A stretch of DNA of 62,915 nucleotides, from positions 1-62,915 of the forward strand of contig JANYGC010000059.1 of the NCBI GenBank assembly GCA_025359425.1. The letters run 5' to 3'. The notes beneath the pieces were generated by a model that did no database searches, was not told the origin of the DNA, and saw only the letters and a list, made by a program, of their open reading frames with translations. The DNA is from Sphingomonadaceae bacterium. GTDB taxonomy: Bacteria > Pseudomonadota > Alphaproteobacteria > Sphingomonadales > Sphingomonadaceae. Both the position numbers and the translations under genes were made by a program. Shown one piece after another: positions 52,601 through 62,400 of the stretch. Each line of letters begins with the position of its first letter. Position 1 is the stretch's first letter.

Positions 52601-53611
52601 TTATTGACCCCGCACCACGTCCTGTTCGATCGCGCCGAAGATGCTGTGCCCGGCACTGTCCCGCATCTCGATGCGGACCACATCGCCATAGCGCAGGAAC
52701 GGCGTGGTCGCCTCGCCAGATGCGATCGTCTCGACCATCCGCAGCTCGGCGATGCACGAATAGCCGCGGCCCCCGGCCGCAACCGGGCGTCCGGGCGAGC
52801 CATCGGGATCGCGGTTGGACACGGTGCCCGAACCGATGATCGAACCGGCCCCGATGCGGCGGGTCCGAGCGAGGTGCGCCAGCAGCGTGCCGAAATCGAA
52901 AGTGCATTCCTCCCCTGCGTCGGCGCGGCCGAACGGTTTGCCGTTAAGATCGACCGCGAGCACGCCGCTCAATCGTCCGCCTTGCCACGCCCCGCCCAAT
53001 TCATCGGGCGTCACAAACACCGGCGAGAAATGCGTGGCCGGTTTGGACTGGACGAAGCCGAACCCCTTGGCCAGTTCGCCCGGGATCAGATTGCGCAGCG
53101 AGACGTCGTTGACCAGCCCGACCAGCCGGACCTGCTCGAGCGCGTCGGCGGCACCGGTGCCTGGCGCGATGTCACCGGTCACGACACAGATCTCGGCTTC
53201 CATGTCGCAGCCCCAGGCCTCGTCAGCCAAAGCGATCGGCGTGCGGGCACCGCGCAAGTCATCGCTGCCGCCCTGGTACATCAAGGGATCGTGCCAGAAG
53301 CTGTCCGGCAGCTCGGCCCCGCGCGCGCGGCGGACCAGTTCGACATGATTGACGTAAGCCGATCCGTCGGCCCACTGAAACGCGCGCGGCAACGGTGCGG
53401 CAACCTCGCGTTCGTGGAACCGCTCGCGCGGGATCGCGCCGTGCTCAAGCTCGGTCGCCAGCGCGCGCAGCGCCGGTTCGTGCCGCTCCCAATCGTCGAG
53501 CGCGCCTTGCAGCGTGCGCACGACATGCGCCGCGGTCGCATACCAGGCGAGATCCGACGAGACGACCACCAGCCGGCCATCGCGGCCGTGGGGCATAGAG
53601 GCGAGTTTCAT
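52601..53611 (-). CDS. Fumarylacetoacetate hydrolase family protein
   Basis: Mg-dependent C-C bond hydrolase, 336 residues. FAH core: DMEAEICVVTGDIAPGTGAA with metal glutamates, GLVNDVSLRNLIPGELAKGF with a catalytic aspartate, and KPATHFSPVFVTPDELG. Such proteins cleave fumarylacetoacetate or related dioxo acids in tyrosine, homogentisate and aromatic catabolism; maiA two genes downstream supports a homogentisate role. ATGA overlap with the MarR gene. Confidence 0.9.
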   Translation of the reverse strand: MKLASMPHGRDGRLVVVSSDLAWYATAAHVVRTLQGALDDWERHEPALRALATELEHGAIPRERFHEREVAAPLPRAFQWADGSAYVNHVELVRRARGAELPDSFWHDPLMYQGGSDDLRGARTPIALADEAWGCDMEAEICVVTGDIAPGTGAADALEQVRLVGLVNDVSLRNLIPGELAKGFGFVQSKPATHFSPVFVTPDELGGAWQGGRLSGVLAVDLNGKPFGRADAGEECTFDFGTLLAHLARTRRIGAGSIIGSGTVSNRDPDGSPGRPVAAGGRGYSCIAELRMVETIASGEATTPFLRYGDVVRIEMRDSAGHSIFGAIEQDVVRGQ

Positions 53612-54063
53612 GGCTGGTTTCCTGTTGCTTCGGCCTGCGCGCGGATACGCTCGAGCAGGTCCTTGAATAGTGTGCGTTCGCCCGCGCTCAAGGCGGAAAA
53701 CATCCGCGCTTCCATTTCGAGCGCGATCGGCATGATCGCCCGGTAGACGTCTTGCCCCGGCGCGGTCAGGGCAAGGTGATGCGAGCGCCCGTCAGCGGTG
53801 TTGGGCCGCCGCGCGAGCAGCCCGCGGTCCTCAAGCACCCGGCACGCGCGATTGACCGCCACCTTGTCCATCCGCGTCGCCTCGACCAAGGCCCGCTGTG
53901 TCGCCGCGCCCTGATCGCCGAGCACCGCCATTACGCGCCATTCGGGGATCTTCAGCCCGAAATGCGCGCGGTATTCATCGGCAATGCGGTCACTCACCGC
54001 ATTCGAGGTGATCGACAGCAGGTAAGGCAGGAAATCGGTGAGGCGGGTCTGGCTGGCCGACAT
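53608..54063 (-). CDS. MarR-family transcriptional regulator
   Basis: 151 residues with a winged-helix core: IPEWRVMAVLGDQGAATQRA, LVEATRMDKVAVNRACRVLE as recognition helix, and DRGLLARRPNTADGRSHHLAL as the wing. Likely controls the adjacent FAH-family and maiA genes, as is usual for MarR repressors of aromatic catabolism. Start ATG 54063. Coupled to the hydrolase by ATGA. Confidence 0.9.
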   Translation of the reverse strand: MSASQTRLTDFLPYLLSITSNAVSDRIADEYRAHFGLKIPEWRVMAVLGDQGAATQRALVEATRMDKVAVNRACRVLEDRGLLARRPNTADGRSHHLALTAPGQDVYRAIMPIALEMEARMFSALSAGERTLFKDLLERIRAQAEATGNQP

Positions 54064-54138
54064 TTAGAAACTGGTTCCTCTTGCAACCAAATTGCTACGG
54101 GCAAGCCAGCATCCGCGCAATGCCCCAATGGCGAGCGT

Positions 54139-54768
54139 TCAACTTTTCACCGCCTCGGGCGCGGCTGCGGCAAAGGCCGGCAGCGCCCGCAAGGCCGCAT
54201 CGATCGCCACCAGCTTGGGATAAGCGTCGAGCGGCGCGTCGAACCGGCGGGCGTTGGCCATTTGCGGGACCAGGCAGACATCGGCCATGTTCGGACTCGC
54301 GCCGCCAAACAGGCCTTCAGTGGGCGCTTGCTGTTCAAGCGCGACAAAGCCCTCGGCAATCCAGTGGCGATACCAGACATTGATCGCCTCTTCGCCTTGG
54401 CCCAGTTCGCCGCGCAGGTAGTGCAGCACGCGCAGGTTGTTGAGCGGATGGATATCCGCCGCGATCAGCAGCGCCTGCGCCAAGGTGCGCGAGCGGCTGG
54501 CGGGGTCGGATGAGACCATCGGCGGGTCTTTATACTGCGCATCGAGGTAATCGATGATCGCGAGGCTCTGCGTCAGCAGCAGCCCATCGATCGCCAACGC
54601 CGGTACCAGCCCTTGCGGATTGATCGCAATATAATCCGGACTTGATTGCATGCCTTGGGTCAGGTCCATCGGCACGCTGCGATAGGCCACGCCCTTGAGA
54701 TTGAGCGCGATCCGCACCCGGTATGACGCGGACGAGCGCCAAAAATCGTACAACACCACTTCGGTCAT
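54139..54768 (-). CDS. maiA: Maleylacetoacetate isomerase (zeta-class GST)
   Basis: Glutathione-dependent isomerisation of maleylacetoacetate to fumarylacetoacetate in tyrosine/homogentisate breakdown. 209 residues. Zeta signature RSSASYRVRIALNLKGV carries the catalytic serine; NPQGLVPALAIDGLLLTQSL and DIHPLNNLRVLHYL are also typical. Next to a FAH-family hydrolase, which takes the product. ATGA overlap with mtnP. Confidence 0.93.
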   Translation of the reverse strand: MTEVVLYDFWRSSASYRVRIALNLKGVAYRSVPMDLTQGMQSSPDYIAINPQGLVPALAIDGLLLTQSLAIIDYLDAQYKDPPMVSSDPASRSRTLAQALLIAADIHPLNNLRVLHYLRGELGQGEEAINVWYRHWIAEGFVALEQQAPTEGLFGGASPNMADVCLVPQMANARRFDAPLDAYPKLVAIDAALRALPAFAAAAPEAVKS

Positions 54769-55634
54769 TTGAGCACCCTTCCCGCCACCGCCTGCAGCTT
54801 GGCGACCACCACCGGGTCGCGCGCGCCAGGCGCGGTCATGATGGCATTGCCGAGCGCGGCGTCAATCGGACTGGGCGAGCGCGTGCCCGGCAGCGACGCG
54901 GCCAGTCGCTCGATCACCCGCCGCGCGAGCGCGACGTTGCGCTCCATCACCGCCACAACATTGCTCGCCTCGATCCCGGCATCGCCGGCGCGCCAACTGT
55001 CATAATCGGTGACCATGCCGAGCATCGCGTAAGGCAGCTCGGCCTCACGGGCGAGCCGCGCTTCGGGCATGCCGGTCATCCCGATCACATCGCCGCCCCA
55101 GGTCTGATAAAGGCGGCTTTCGGCCCGGGTCGAGAATTGCGGCCCATCGATCGCGACATAGCAGCCGCCGTCATGGACCTGCGCTTCTTCCGCTTGCGCT
55201 GCCGCAACCAGCCCATCGCGTAGGCGCGGACAGACCGGATCGGCCAGGCTGACATGCGCGACCAGTCCCGGCCCAAAGAAGCTGGCGTCGCGCGCGGTGG
55301 TCCGGTCAATGAACTGATCGACCGCCACGAAGCTGCCCGGGGCCATCGCCGAGCTGAGCGAACCGATCGCCGACAATGCAATCACGTCGGTGACGCCGGA
55401 GCGTTTGAGCACGTCGATGTTGGCGCGGTAATTGACCTGCGAGGGCGGAATGGCATGCCCTTCGCCATGGCGCGGCAGGAAGGTGAAACGCACCCCGGCG
55501 AGCGTCCCGGTGGTTATCGCCGCCGAGGGCAAGCCGAACGGGCTCGTCACCTCGATCACCTGGGAATCATCGAGCGCAAGCCCGGCGGCCAGCCCCGAAC
55601 CGCCGATCACGCCGATGTGCCACTGGCCCGACAT
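54765..55634 (-). CDS. mtnP: S-methyl-5'-thioadenosine phosphorylase
   Basis: Phosphorolysis of methylthioadenosine in methionine salvage. 289 residues. IGVIGGSGLAAG at the N-terminus, the phosphate loop FLPRHGEGHAIPPSQVNYRA, and VIGMTGMPEARLAREAELPY with the specificity residues are seen. The neighbours are unrelated in pathway, so co-transcription is by proximity only. Overlaps maiA (ATGA) and the TetR gene by one base. Confidence 0.92.
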   Translation of the reverse strand: MSGQWHIGVIGGSGLAAGLALDDSQVIEVTSPFGLPSAAITTGTLAGVRFTFLPRHGEGHAIPPSQVNYRANIDVLKRSGVTDVIALSAIGSLSSAMAPGSFVAVDQFIDRTTARDASFFGPGLVAHVSLADPVCPRLRDGLVAAAQAEEAQVHDGGCYVAIDGPQFSTRAESRLYQTWGGDVIGMTGMPEARLAREAELPYAMLGMVTDYDSWRAGDAGIEASNVVAVMERNVALARRVIERLAASLPGTRSPSPIDAALGNAIMTAPGARDPVVVAKLQAVAGRVLK

Positions 55635-56269
55635 TATTTAGCGAGGATTCCTGCCATGATGAAATCGATGCAGTGTTCGCGGTAGCGGTCGCGGAGTTCT
55701 TCGGTCAGCGTATCGGTGTTGAAGCAGTGGCGCAGTACCAGGCGCGCGGAAAAGAACCGGTCGGCCGCGCCGGTCACGGTGAAATAGAACAGCTGCGGAT
55801 CGACCTTGCGGAACAGACCCTCACGCACTCCGTCCGCAATCAGCCGGTCGTAGGCCTTGTTGAGCGGGGCGAGGTACGAATCGGCGATCCGCTGCGCTTC
55901 CTCATCATCGCTTTCGCGCACCAGCCGCATCAGCAGCCGGTTGAGGTATGGGGTCTTGTAATAGGTTTCGACCACCGCGCCGATATGCCGTTTGAGCCGC
56001 ACGTCCGGAGCCATGTCCTTGGCCATCAGCGCATCGACCGAATGAACGATTCCGTCCATGTCACGATCGAGCAGCGCTTTCATCAGCCCGGCCTTGTTGC
56101 CGAAGTAATATTTGACCAGCGCCGAGTTAAGCCCGGAGCGAAGCGACAGTTCGGACAGCGAAATATCGACGATGTCGCCCTCGCGCATGATGGCCGAGGC
56201 GGTTTCGAGCAGGTGTTCGCGGGCACCTGGCGGCGCTTCGGATGCTGCTTGTTCGATTGCCTGGCTCAT
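55634..56269 (-). CDS. TetR/AcrR-family transcriptional regulator
   Basis: 211 residues. HTH at about residues 33-55 (ISLSELSLRSGLNSALVKYY, then FGNKAGLMKALL), with a helical ligand domain behind it. Coupled by ATGA to the crotonase gene upstream, in a set with an SDR and a thiolase, so it probably senses an acyl-CoA or related ligand and governs these genes. Candidate binder of the 17-bp site at 59174-59190 and its twin at 22320-22336; this is inference. Confidence 0.9.
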   Translation of the reverse strand: MSQAIEQAASEAPPGAREHLLETASAIMREGDIVDISLSELSLRSGLNSALVKYYFGNKAGLMKALLDRDMDGIVHSVDALMAKDMAPDVRLKRHIGAVVETYYKTPYLNRLLMRLVRESDDEEAQRIADSYLAPLNKAYDRLIADGVREGLFRKVDPQLFYFTVTGAADRFFSARLVLRHCFNTDTLTEELRDRYREHCIDFIMAGILAK

Positions 56270-57141
56270 GCGTAAGGAGGCTCCTCTCCCCACCACGGGT
56301 AGAAGTCCGGCATATCCTGAGAAACCCTGGCCGGGAAGGCGGGGGCGCGTTTTTCAAGGAAACTTTGCACACCTTCCTTGGCATCGGCACTTTTAGACAA
56401 GCGGTAGATCGCGCGGCTATCGACTTTGTGCGCCTCCATCGGGTGCGCGCCCGACGGCACCCGCCAGAGCATCGCGCGGGTCATCGCGACCGACACCGCC
56501 GAGGTATTCTGCGCGATTTCGCGGGCAATCCCGCGGGCTGCGTCGATCAGTTCGCCTTGCGGGTGAGCCGAGCGGATCAGCCCGCCGCGCAGCGCTTCCT
56601 GCGCATCGAAGATCCGCCCGGTCATGCACCATTCGAGCGCCTGACCCACCCCGACGATACGCGGCAGGAACCAGCTCGAGCAGGCCTCGGGCACGATCCC
56701 GCGCCGCGCGAAGACGAAGCCATAGCGGGCATTGTCCGAGGCGAGACGGATATCCATCGGCAGCTGCATGGTCACGCCCACACCCACCGCCGCGCCGTTG
56801 CAAGCCGAAATCAGCGGCTTCATCGACTGGAACAGCCGCAGTGTGAGCAGACCCCCGCCATCGCGCACCCGCGGATCGGACAGGTCTTCGACCGGGGACG
56901 CGTCCGAAAACACCGCGCGGCCATCGTCGGGGGTCAGATCGGCCCCGGCGCAGAACGCCCGTGTCCCCGCCCCGGTGAAGATGACCGCGCGCACCGCGTC
57001 ATCCGCGTCGGTGCGGTCCAGCGCATCGATGATCTCGTTCATCATCGTGCCGGTGAAGGCGTTCATCTTCTCGGGACGGTTGAGCGTCAGCGTGGCGATG
57101 CCTTCGCTGATGTCGAGGTCGATCTGCGAATAGCCGCTCAT
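56266..57141 (-). CDS. Enoyl-CoA hydratase/isomerase family protein
   Basis: Crotonase-fold acyl-CoA enzyme, 291 residues. Oxyanion-hole region GAGTRAFCAGADLTPDD at about residues 58-74 and ISACNGAAVGVGVTMQLPMD, with FARRGIVPEACSSWFLPRIV carrying the usual catalytic-loop acidic residue. Start ATG 57141, a base after the SDR stop. Acts in acyl-CoA breakdown together with the flanking SDR and thiolase. Confidence 0.9.
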   Translation of the reverse strand: MSGYSQIDLDISEGIATLTLNRPEKMNAFTGTMMNEIIDALDRTDADDAVRAVIFTGAGTRAFCAGADLTPDDGRAVFSDASPVEDLSDPRVRDGGGLLTLRLFQSMKPLISACNGAAVGVGVTMQLPMDIRLASDNARYGFVFARRGIVPEACSSWFLPRIVGVGQALEWCMTGRIFDAQEALRGGLIRSAHPQGELIDAARGIAREIAQNTSAVSVAMTRAMLWRVPSGAHPMEAHKVDSRAIYRLSKSADAKEGVQSFLEKRAPAFPARVSQDMPDFYPWWGEEPPYA

Positions 57142-57142
57142 C

Positions 57143-57925
57143 TCAGCGCGGCGCCATGCGGATGCCGCCATCAAGCCGGACGTCCTCGCCGTTGAAGTAA
57201 CCGTTCTCGATCATGCACATCGCCAGGTTCGCATATTCGTCGGGAATGCCGAGCCGCTTGGGATTAAGCACCGTCGAGGCGAGCGCATCGCGGACATTCT
57301 GCGGCGCCCCGGCAAGCAGCGGAGTGTCGAAGATCCCCGGCAGGATGGTGTTGACGCGGATCTTTTCGCTGGCGAGATCGCGCGCGATGGGGAGCGTCAT
57401 GCCGACCACCCCGCCCTTCGACGCGGAGTAAGCCGCCTGACCCATCTGGCCATCCTCGGCCGCTACGCTCGCGGTGTTGACGATCGCGCCGCGCTCGCCG
57501 TCGTCCATAGGTTCGAGCGTGAGCATGCCCGCCGCCGATTTGGCGATGCAGCGGAACGTGCCGACCAGGTTGATCTGGACGATCCAGTTGAACGCATCCA
57601 GCGGGAAGTGCTTGATCGAGCCGTCTTCCTTGGAGCGGCTGGCGGTCTTGATCGCGTTGCCGGTGCCGGCGCAGTTGACCAGAAGCCGTTCCTGCCCGTG
57701 GGCTTCGCGCGCCTTGGCGAACCCGGCATCAACCGAAGCGTCGTCGGTCACGTTGACCTCGCAGAACACCCCGCCGATTTCGGCCGCCACGGCCTTGCCC
57801 TTTTCTTCCTGCAGATCGAAAATCGCGACCTTGACGCCCTTGGCGGCGAGCGCGCGGGCGGTGGCGGCACCCAGGCCGGATGCGCCGCCGGTGATGACTG
57901 CGGCGACGGTGTTATCGAGCTTCAT
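57143..57925 (-). CDS. SDR-family 3-hydroxyacyl-CoA dehydrogenase (HSD17B10-like)
   Basis: 260 residues. ITGGASGLGAATARAL cofactor loop, DLQEEKGKAV, NCAGTGNAI, then the serine in VNTASVAAEDGQMGQAAYSA and SKGG. The insertion before the active site (RSKEDGSIKHFPLDAFNWIV) is typical of type II 3-hydroxyacyl-CoA dehydrogenases of short-chain and branched-chain oxidation. Between thiolase and crotonase genes. Confidence 0.88.
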   Translation of the reverse strand: MKLDNTVAAVITGGASGLGAATARALAAKGVKVAIFDLQEEKGKAVAAEIGGVFCEVNVTDDASVDAGFAKAREAHGQERLLVNCAGTGNAIKTASRSKEDGSIKHFPLDAFNWIVQINLVGTFRCIAKSAAGMLTLEPMDDGERGAIVNTASVAAEDGQMGQAAYSASKGGVVGMTLPIARDLASEKIRVNTILPGIFDTPLLAGAPQNVRDALASTVLNPKRLGIPDEYANLAMCMIENGYFNGEDVRLDGGIRMAPR

Positions 57926-57942
57926 TCAAATTCTCCCATTTA

Positions 57943-57971
57943 CGTCGTCCCGGGCTTGACCCGGGACGACG
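57943..57971. repeat. Perfect hairpin between the SDR and thiolase genes
   Basis: CGTCGTCCCGGG (57943-57954), loop CTTGA, CCCGGGACGACG (57960-57971): a perfect 12-base stem. A common sphingomonad intergenic palindrome. No T run, so more likely a message-processing or partial-termination element than a full terminator. Confidence 0.85.
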
Positions 57972-57974
57972 CCA

Positions 57975-59147
57975 CTAAACCATCTCGACGATCGTGACGT
58001 TGGCGACCCCGCCGCCTTCGCACATCGTCTGCAAACCATACTTCTTGCCGCCAGCCTTGAGCGCATGGAGCAAGGTCGCCATCAGCTTGGTGCCCGAAGC
58101 GCCGAGCGGATGGCCCAGCGCAATCGCGCCGCCGTTGACGTTGAGTCTGGCCGGGTCAGCCCCGGTGTGTTTGAGCCAGGCCATCGGCACCGAGGCGAAC
58201 GCCTCGTTGACCTCGAACAAGTCGATATCGCCGATGCTGAGCCCGGCGCGGGACAGCGCCTTGTCGGTCGCGAACAGCGGTTCCTCGAGCATGATCACCG
58301 GATCGCCGGCGGACACCGCCAGCGTGTGGATCCGCGCGAGCGGGGTCAGGTTATAGCGCTTGAGCGCCGCTTCGGAGACCACCAGCACGGCCGACGAGCC
58401 ATCGCAGATCTGGCTGGAGGTCGCCGCAGTCAGCGCGCCGCCTTCGCTCAGCAGCTTGACCCCGGCGATCCCTTCAAAGGTCGCGTCGAAGCGGATGCCT
58501 TCATCGATCGTGTGCAGCGCCGCACCATCGGGAGTCTCGATCGAAATCGGCACAATCTCACCCGCGAAAGCCCCGCGGTTGGTGGCGGCAATCGCCTTCT
58601 GATGGCTTTCGTAGGCAAACCGGTCGAGCTCGTCCTTGGTCAGGCCGTGCTTCTGGACGATCATTTCGGCGCCCGCGAACTGGGTCCAGCCCGGCCCCGG
58701 ATAATTCTCGGCGATACCCGGCGAGCGCGAGCCGCCCATGCCTTCCTTGAGGAAGAGCATAGTGGTCGCGCCCATCGGCACCCGGGTCATGCTTTCGACC
58801 CCGGCCGCGATCACCACGTCCTGCGTGCCCGACATTACCGCCTGCGCGGCGAACTGGATCGCCTGCTGCGAGCTCCCGCACTGGCGGTCGATCGTCACCG
58901 CAGGCACTGACTGCGGCAGCACCCTGGAGGCGAGCACCGCGTTGCGGCCGACCTGGTTGGCCTGTTCGCCGCCCTGCCCGACACAGCCCATGATCACGTC
59001 TTCGATCGCCGCCGGATCGATCCCGCTGCGGGTCACCAGCGCGTCGAGCGTTGCGGCGGCGAGGTCGACCGGGTGGATCCCCGCCAGCTTTCCGCCGCGG
59101 CGTCCGCCGGCGGTCCGCACTGCATCGACAATATAGGCTGTCGCCAT
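57975..59147 (-). CDS. Acetyl-CoA acyltransferase (thiolase)
   Basis: Thiolytic cleavage of 3-ketoacyl-CoA or the reverse condensation. 390 residues. Nucleophile C90 in TIDRQCGSSQQAIQF, NEAFASVPMAW, GGAIALGHPLGASGTKL with the histidine, and the C-terminal TMCEGGGVANVTIVEM cysteine. First gene of the SDR-crotonase-TetR transcript and preceded 27 bases upstream by the TTTAACCGAACGATTAA site. Probably part of a fatty- or branched-acid degradation regulon. Confidence 0.94.
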   Translation of the reverse strand: MATAYIVDAVRTAGGRRGGKLAGIHPVDLAAATLDALVTRSGIDPAAIEDVIMGCVGQGGEQANQVGRNAVLASRVLPQSVPAVTIDRQCGSSQQAIQFAAQAVMSGTQDVVIAAGVESMTRVPMGATTMLFLKEGMGGSRSPGIAENYPGPGWTQFAGAEMIVQKHGLTKDELDRFAYESHQKAIAATNRGAFAGEIVPISIETPDGAALHTIDEGIRFDATFEGIAGVKLLSEGGALTAATSSQICDGSSAVLVVSEAALKRYNLTPLARIHTLAVSAGDPVIMLEEPLFATDKALSRAGLSIGDIDLFEVNEAFASVPMAWLKHTGADPARLNVNGGAIALGHPLGASGTKLMATLLHALKAGGKKYGLQTMCEGGGVANVTIVEMV

Positions 59148-59173
59148 CTCCGGATTCCCTTTTTGACAGAATG

Positions 59174-59190
59174 TTTAACCGAACGATTAA
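59174..59190. promoter_or_regulatory. Putative TetR-type operator before the thiolase operon
   Basis: TTTAACCGAACGATTAA, 27 bases before the thiolase ATG, nearly identical to 22320-22336. The ends TTTAA/TTAA and the CGAAC core form an imperfect dyad (TTTAATCG on the other strand mirrors TTTAACCG). Confidence 0.6.
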
Positions 59191-59480
59191 AGAGCCACGC
59201 GGGGCGCGTCAAGCGGCGAGGCATTGCTTGGCTCCGCCCGCAATGACGATCTGATTTTAGGTGAACTTGCGCCGGACTCAAATGCTTCTGTGACAATTTG
59301 AACACAAGTCTGAACGAAATGTCATGGTGGGCTTTTCGAGAATTGCCAGCCAGCGACACTTCTTTCAGGATGATGACGTCGGGCTGCGCGTGCGGAGCCC
59401 TCGGGTCTGGTCGGTCCACATTGGCCAATCGCAAAAAACTTCCACCCGTACTGTCGGGATAGGAATCAAGGGGCAACACA
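59191..59480 (+). other. Intergenic region before the TonB-dependent receptor
   Basis: Together with 59148-59190 this is a 333-base gap between divergent thiolase and receptor genes. It holds the operator described separately and a leader for the receptor with AAGGGGC about six bases before its ATG. I see no clear -35/-10 pair, RNA gene or riboswitch; the stretch GTGACAATTTGAACACAAG (59290-59308) is AT-richer and could hold the promoter. Confidence 0.4.
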
Positions 59481-62400
59481 ATGAATTTCATGCGTAAGTC
59501 GGCTTTGTCTGCCGCAACCTGCCTGCAGGGTGCAACCATCGCAGCAGCTCTGATGACCTTTGGCGGCGCCACGGCCGCACATGCACAAGCGACCGCACCG
59601 GCCGATTCGGCTGAACAGTGCGTCGATCAAAACAACAACGGCGTTTGCGACAAAGACGAACGCGGTGACATCGTCGTCACCGGTTCGCGCCTGACCCGCC
59701 CGACGCTGAGCTCGCCGGTGCCGCTGACCTCGATCGCTCCGGGCGAACTGTCCGACGGCGGCGACGTCTCGCTGGGCGATGCGCTGAACGACCTGCCCTC
59801 GCTGCGCTCCACCTTCAGCTCGGGCAACTCGACCCGCTTCATCGGCACCGCCGGCCTCAACATCCTCGATCTGCGCGGCCTCGGTACTTCGCGCACGCTG
59901 GTGCTGGTCAACGGCCGGCGCCACATCACCGCTTCGCCGGGTGACTACCTGGTCGACGTCAACACCATCCCGGTCGATCTGCTCGAACGCGTCGATATCG
60001 TCACCGGCGGCAACTCGGCCATTTACGGGTCGGACGCAGTCGCGGGCGTGGTCAACTTCGTGCTCAAGCGCGATTTCGACGGGCTGGCGCTGCGCGGCCA
60101 GGGCGGCGTCTCGTCGCACCACGATCGCGGCACCTATTTCGTCTCGGGCACCTGGGGCAAGAACTTCGCTGATGGCCGCGGCAACATCGCGGTCTCGGGC
60201 GAATATGCCAAGGCCAACCCGCTGTACTTCCGTGACCGCGACGATATCTCCGGTGCGTTCAGCGGCCGCTGCCAGTTCCAGCAGGTCGATCCGACTGCCG
60301 GTGAACCATTCGGCACCGACGGCATTTTCGATAATGCCTTCCTTTGCGGCGTGCGTAACGCCGCGATCAGCGATGGCGGCACTACCGGCGCGATCGATCC
60401 GTCGAGCAATTCGACCCGTCGTTACCTGCGCTTTTCTCCCAATGGCAACCTGTTCGTCGATACCCCATCGCTGTCGTTCGCGCCGGTCGGTTCGGGCAAC
60501 CAGATCGGCGGTCAGGGCTCGACCCTGCGCAACACCGGGATCATGGCTGCCGGGGTTGAGCGGTACAGTGCCAACATCCTGTTCCACTATGATTTCAGCG
60601 ATGCGCTGCGGTTCTACGCCGAAGGCAAGTACGTCCGGGTCAACGCCAACCAGGAAGGCCAGCCCAGCTTCTTCCAGGGCGGTCTGCTGGGCACTTTCAG
60701 CTGCGACAACCCGTTCCTTAACGCACAGGCACGAAACGCCCTGGTAACCACCGGCGCAACACCATCGTCAGTCGGTGCCGAGTGTGCGGCGCGAAGCGGA
60801 TCGCCAGCCGCTTTCACCTTGGATGGCAGCGGCAACCGGATTTTCAATCCGGCTCGCTCCTTTTCTGTTTCGCGCTTCAACATCGATTTCGGGGGCCGCG
60901 GTGAACTGCACAAGCGCGATACCTACCGTGTCGTGGCCGGGATCGAAGGCACCTTCAACGATGACTGGCACTATGACCTGTCGTTCAACTATGGCCGCCT
61001 CAACACAGACCTGCGTTCACTCAACAACCTCAAGCTGTTCGACATCAGCGGCAACTTCGATGGCTACCTGCTGGCCAAGGACGCCGTGCTGGCCCCGGTC
61101 GGCTTCACCGGCAGCAACTTTGTGCTGAACTCGACCGGTCAGAAAGTTGTCTGCCAGGTCAACGGCACCACCAACACCCGGCCCGACTGCGTTCCGATCA
61201 ACGTGTTTGGCGACGGTGCCCCCAACGCTGCCGCGCTGGCCTTCGTCAACACCGAAGGTCACCGCGTCCAGCGCGCCGAGGAATTCCAGGCCTCGTTCAG
61301 CCTGGCAGGCGATCTCTCGCAGCTGTTCTCGCTCCCCGGTGGCCCGATCGGGTTCGCGGTTGGCGCAGAATATCGCGAAGAAATCGCCCACAGCTCGTTC
61401 GACGCGCTGACCGCTTCGGGCGGTACCTTCCTCAACGCGATCCAGCCGTTCAACCCGCCCAAGCTGACGGTCAAAGAAGCTTACGGCGAAATCGACCTGC
61501 CCTTGCTCAAGGACATGCCGTTCGCCAAGGAACTGACGGTTCGCGGCGCTGGCCGGGTGTCGGACTACAACACCCGCACCGGCACGGTCTGGGCCTGGAA
61601 CATCGACGCGATCTATGCTCCGGTCGAAGATGTCCGCTTCCGCATCGCTTACGCCACTTCGGTGCGTGCCCCGACGCAGAGCGACCTGTTCTCGCCCCAA
61701 TCGCAGAACTTCGCGTTCATCGCCGATCCGTGCGACGTCGCGAACATCTCTGCCGGTCCAAACCGTGCGGCGAACTGCGCTGCCGCAGGCGTACCGACCA
61801 CCTACACGGCAGCCACGCAGGCAGCCTGCGCCGCAACCTCGTTCACTGGCACGGCAGGGGTGACACCGTTCGCCAACTGCCTCGCACGCAGCTCGTCGAC
61901 CGGGTTCACTTCGGGCGGAAACCCGACGTTGTTTGCTGAAAAGGGCAAGAGCCTGACCGTCGGCATGGTGCTTGAACCGCACTGGATCCCCGGGCTGAAC
62001 TTCACGGTCGACTATTACCGGATCGAAGTGAAGAGCCTCATTGCGACCTTGGGCGCCCAGACGATCATCAACCTGTGCTATGACAGCCCGTCCATCAGCA
62101 ACCCGTTCTGCGCCACGGTCAATCGCGATGCAGCCTCAGGCTTGTTCGTCCAGCCGGCGGTTATCTCGGGCGGGGTGAACTTCGCCAAGCAGAGGACCGA
62201 AGGGATCGATTTCGATCTGTCCTATCGTCACACCTTCAGCAATGGCCACAAGGTCGCGTTCCGCACGATCGCGACCCGGGTGATGCTGCTCGATAACTAC
62301 GTCGATCCGACCCTGCCCAACCTGCCTAACCGTCAGCTTAGCGAACTTGGGGATCCGCTGTGGGCTGCCAACGCTTCGCTCAATTATGATTTCGGCCCGG

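Noticed and set aside
59466..60587. Long minus-strand frame opposite the receptor gene
   Set aside because: Covers part of the TonB receptor barrel in antisense; no domain pattern, and the receptor is unambiguous.
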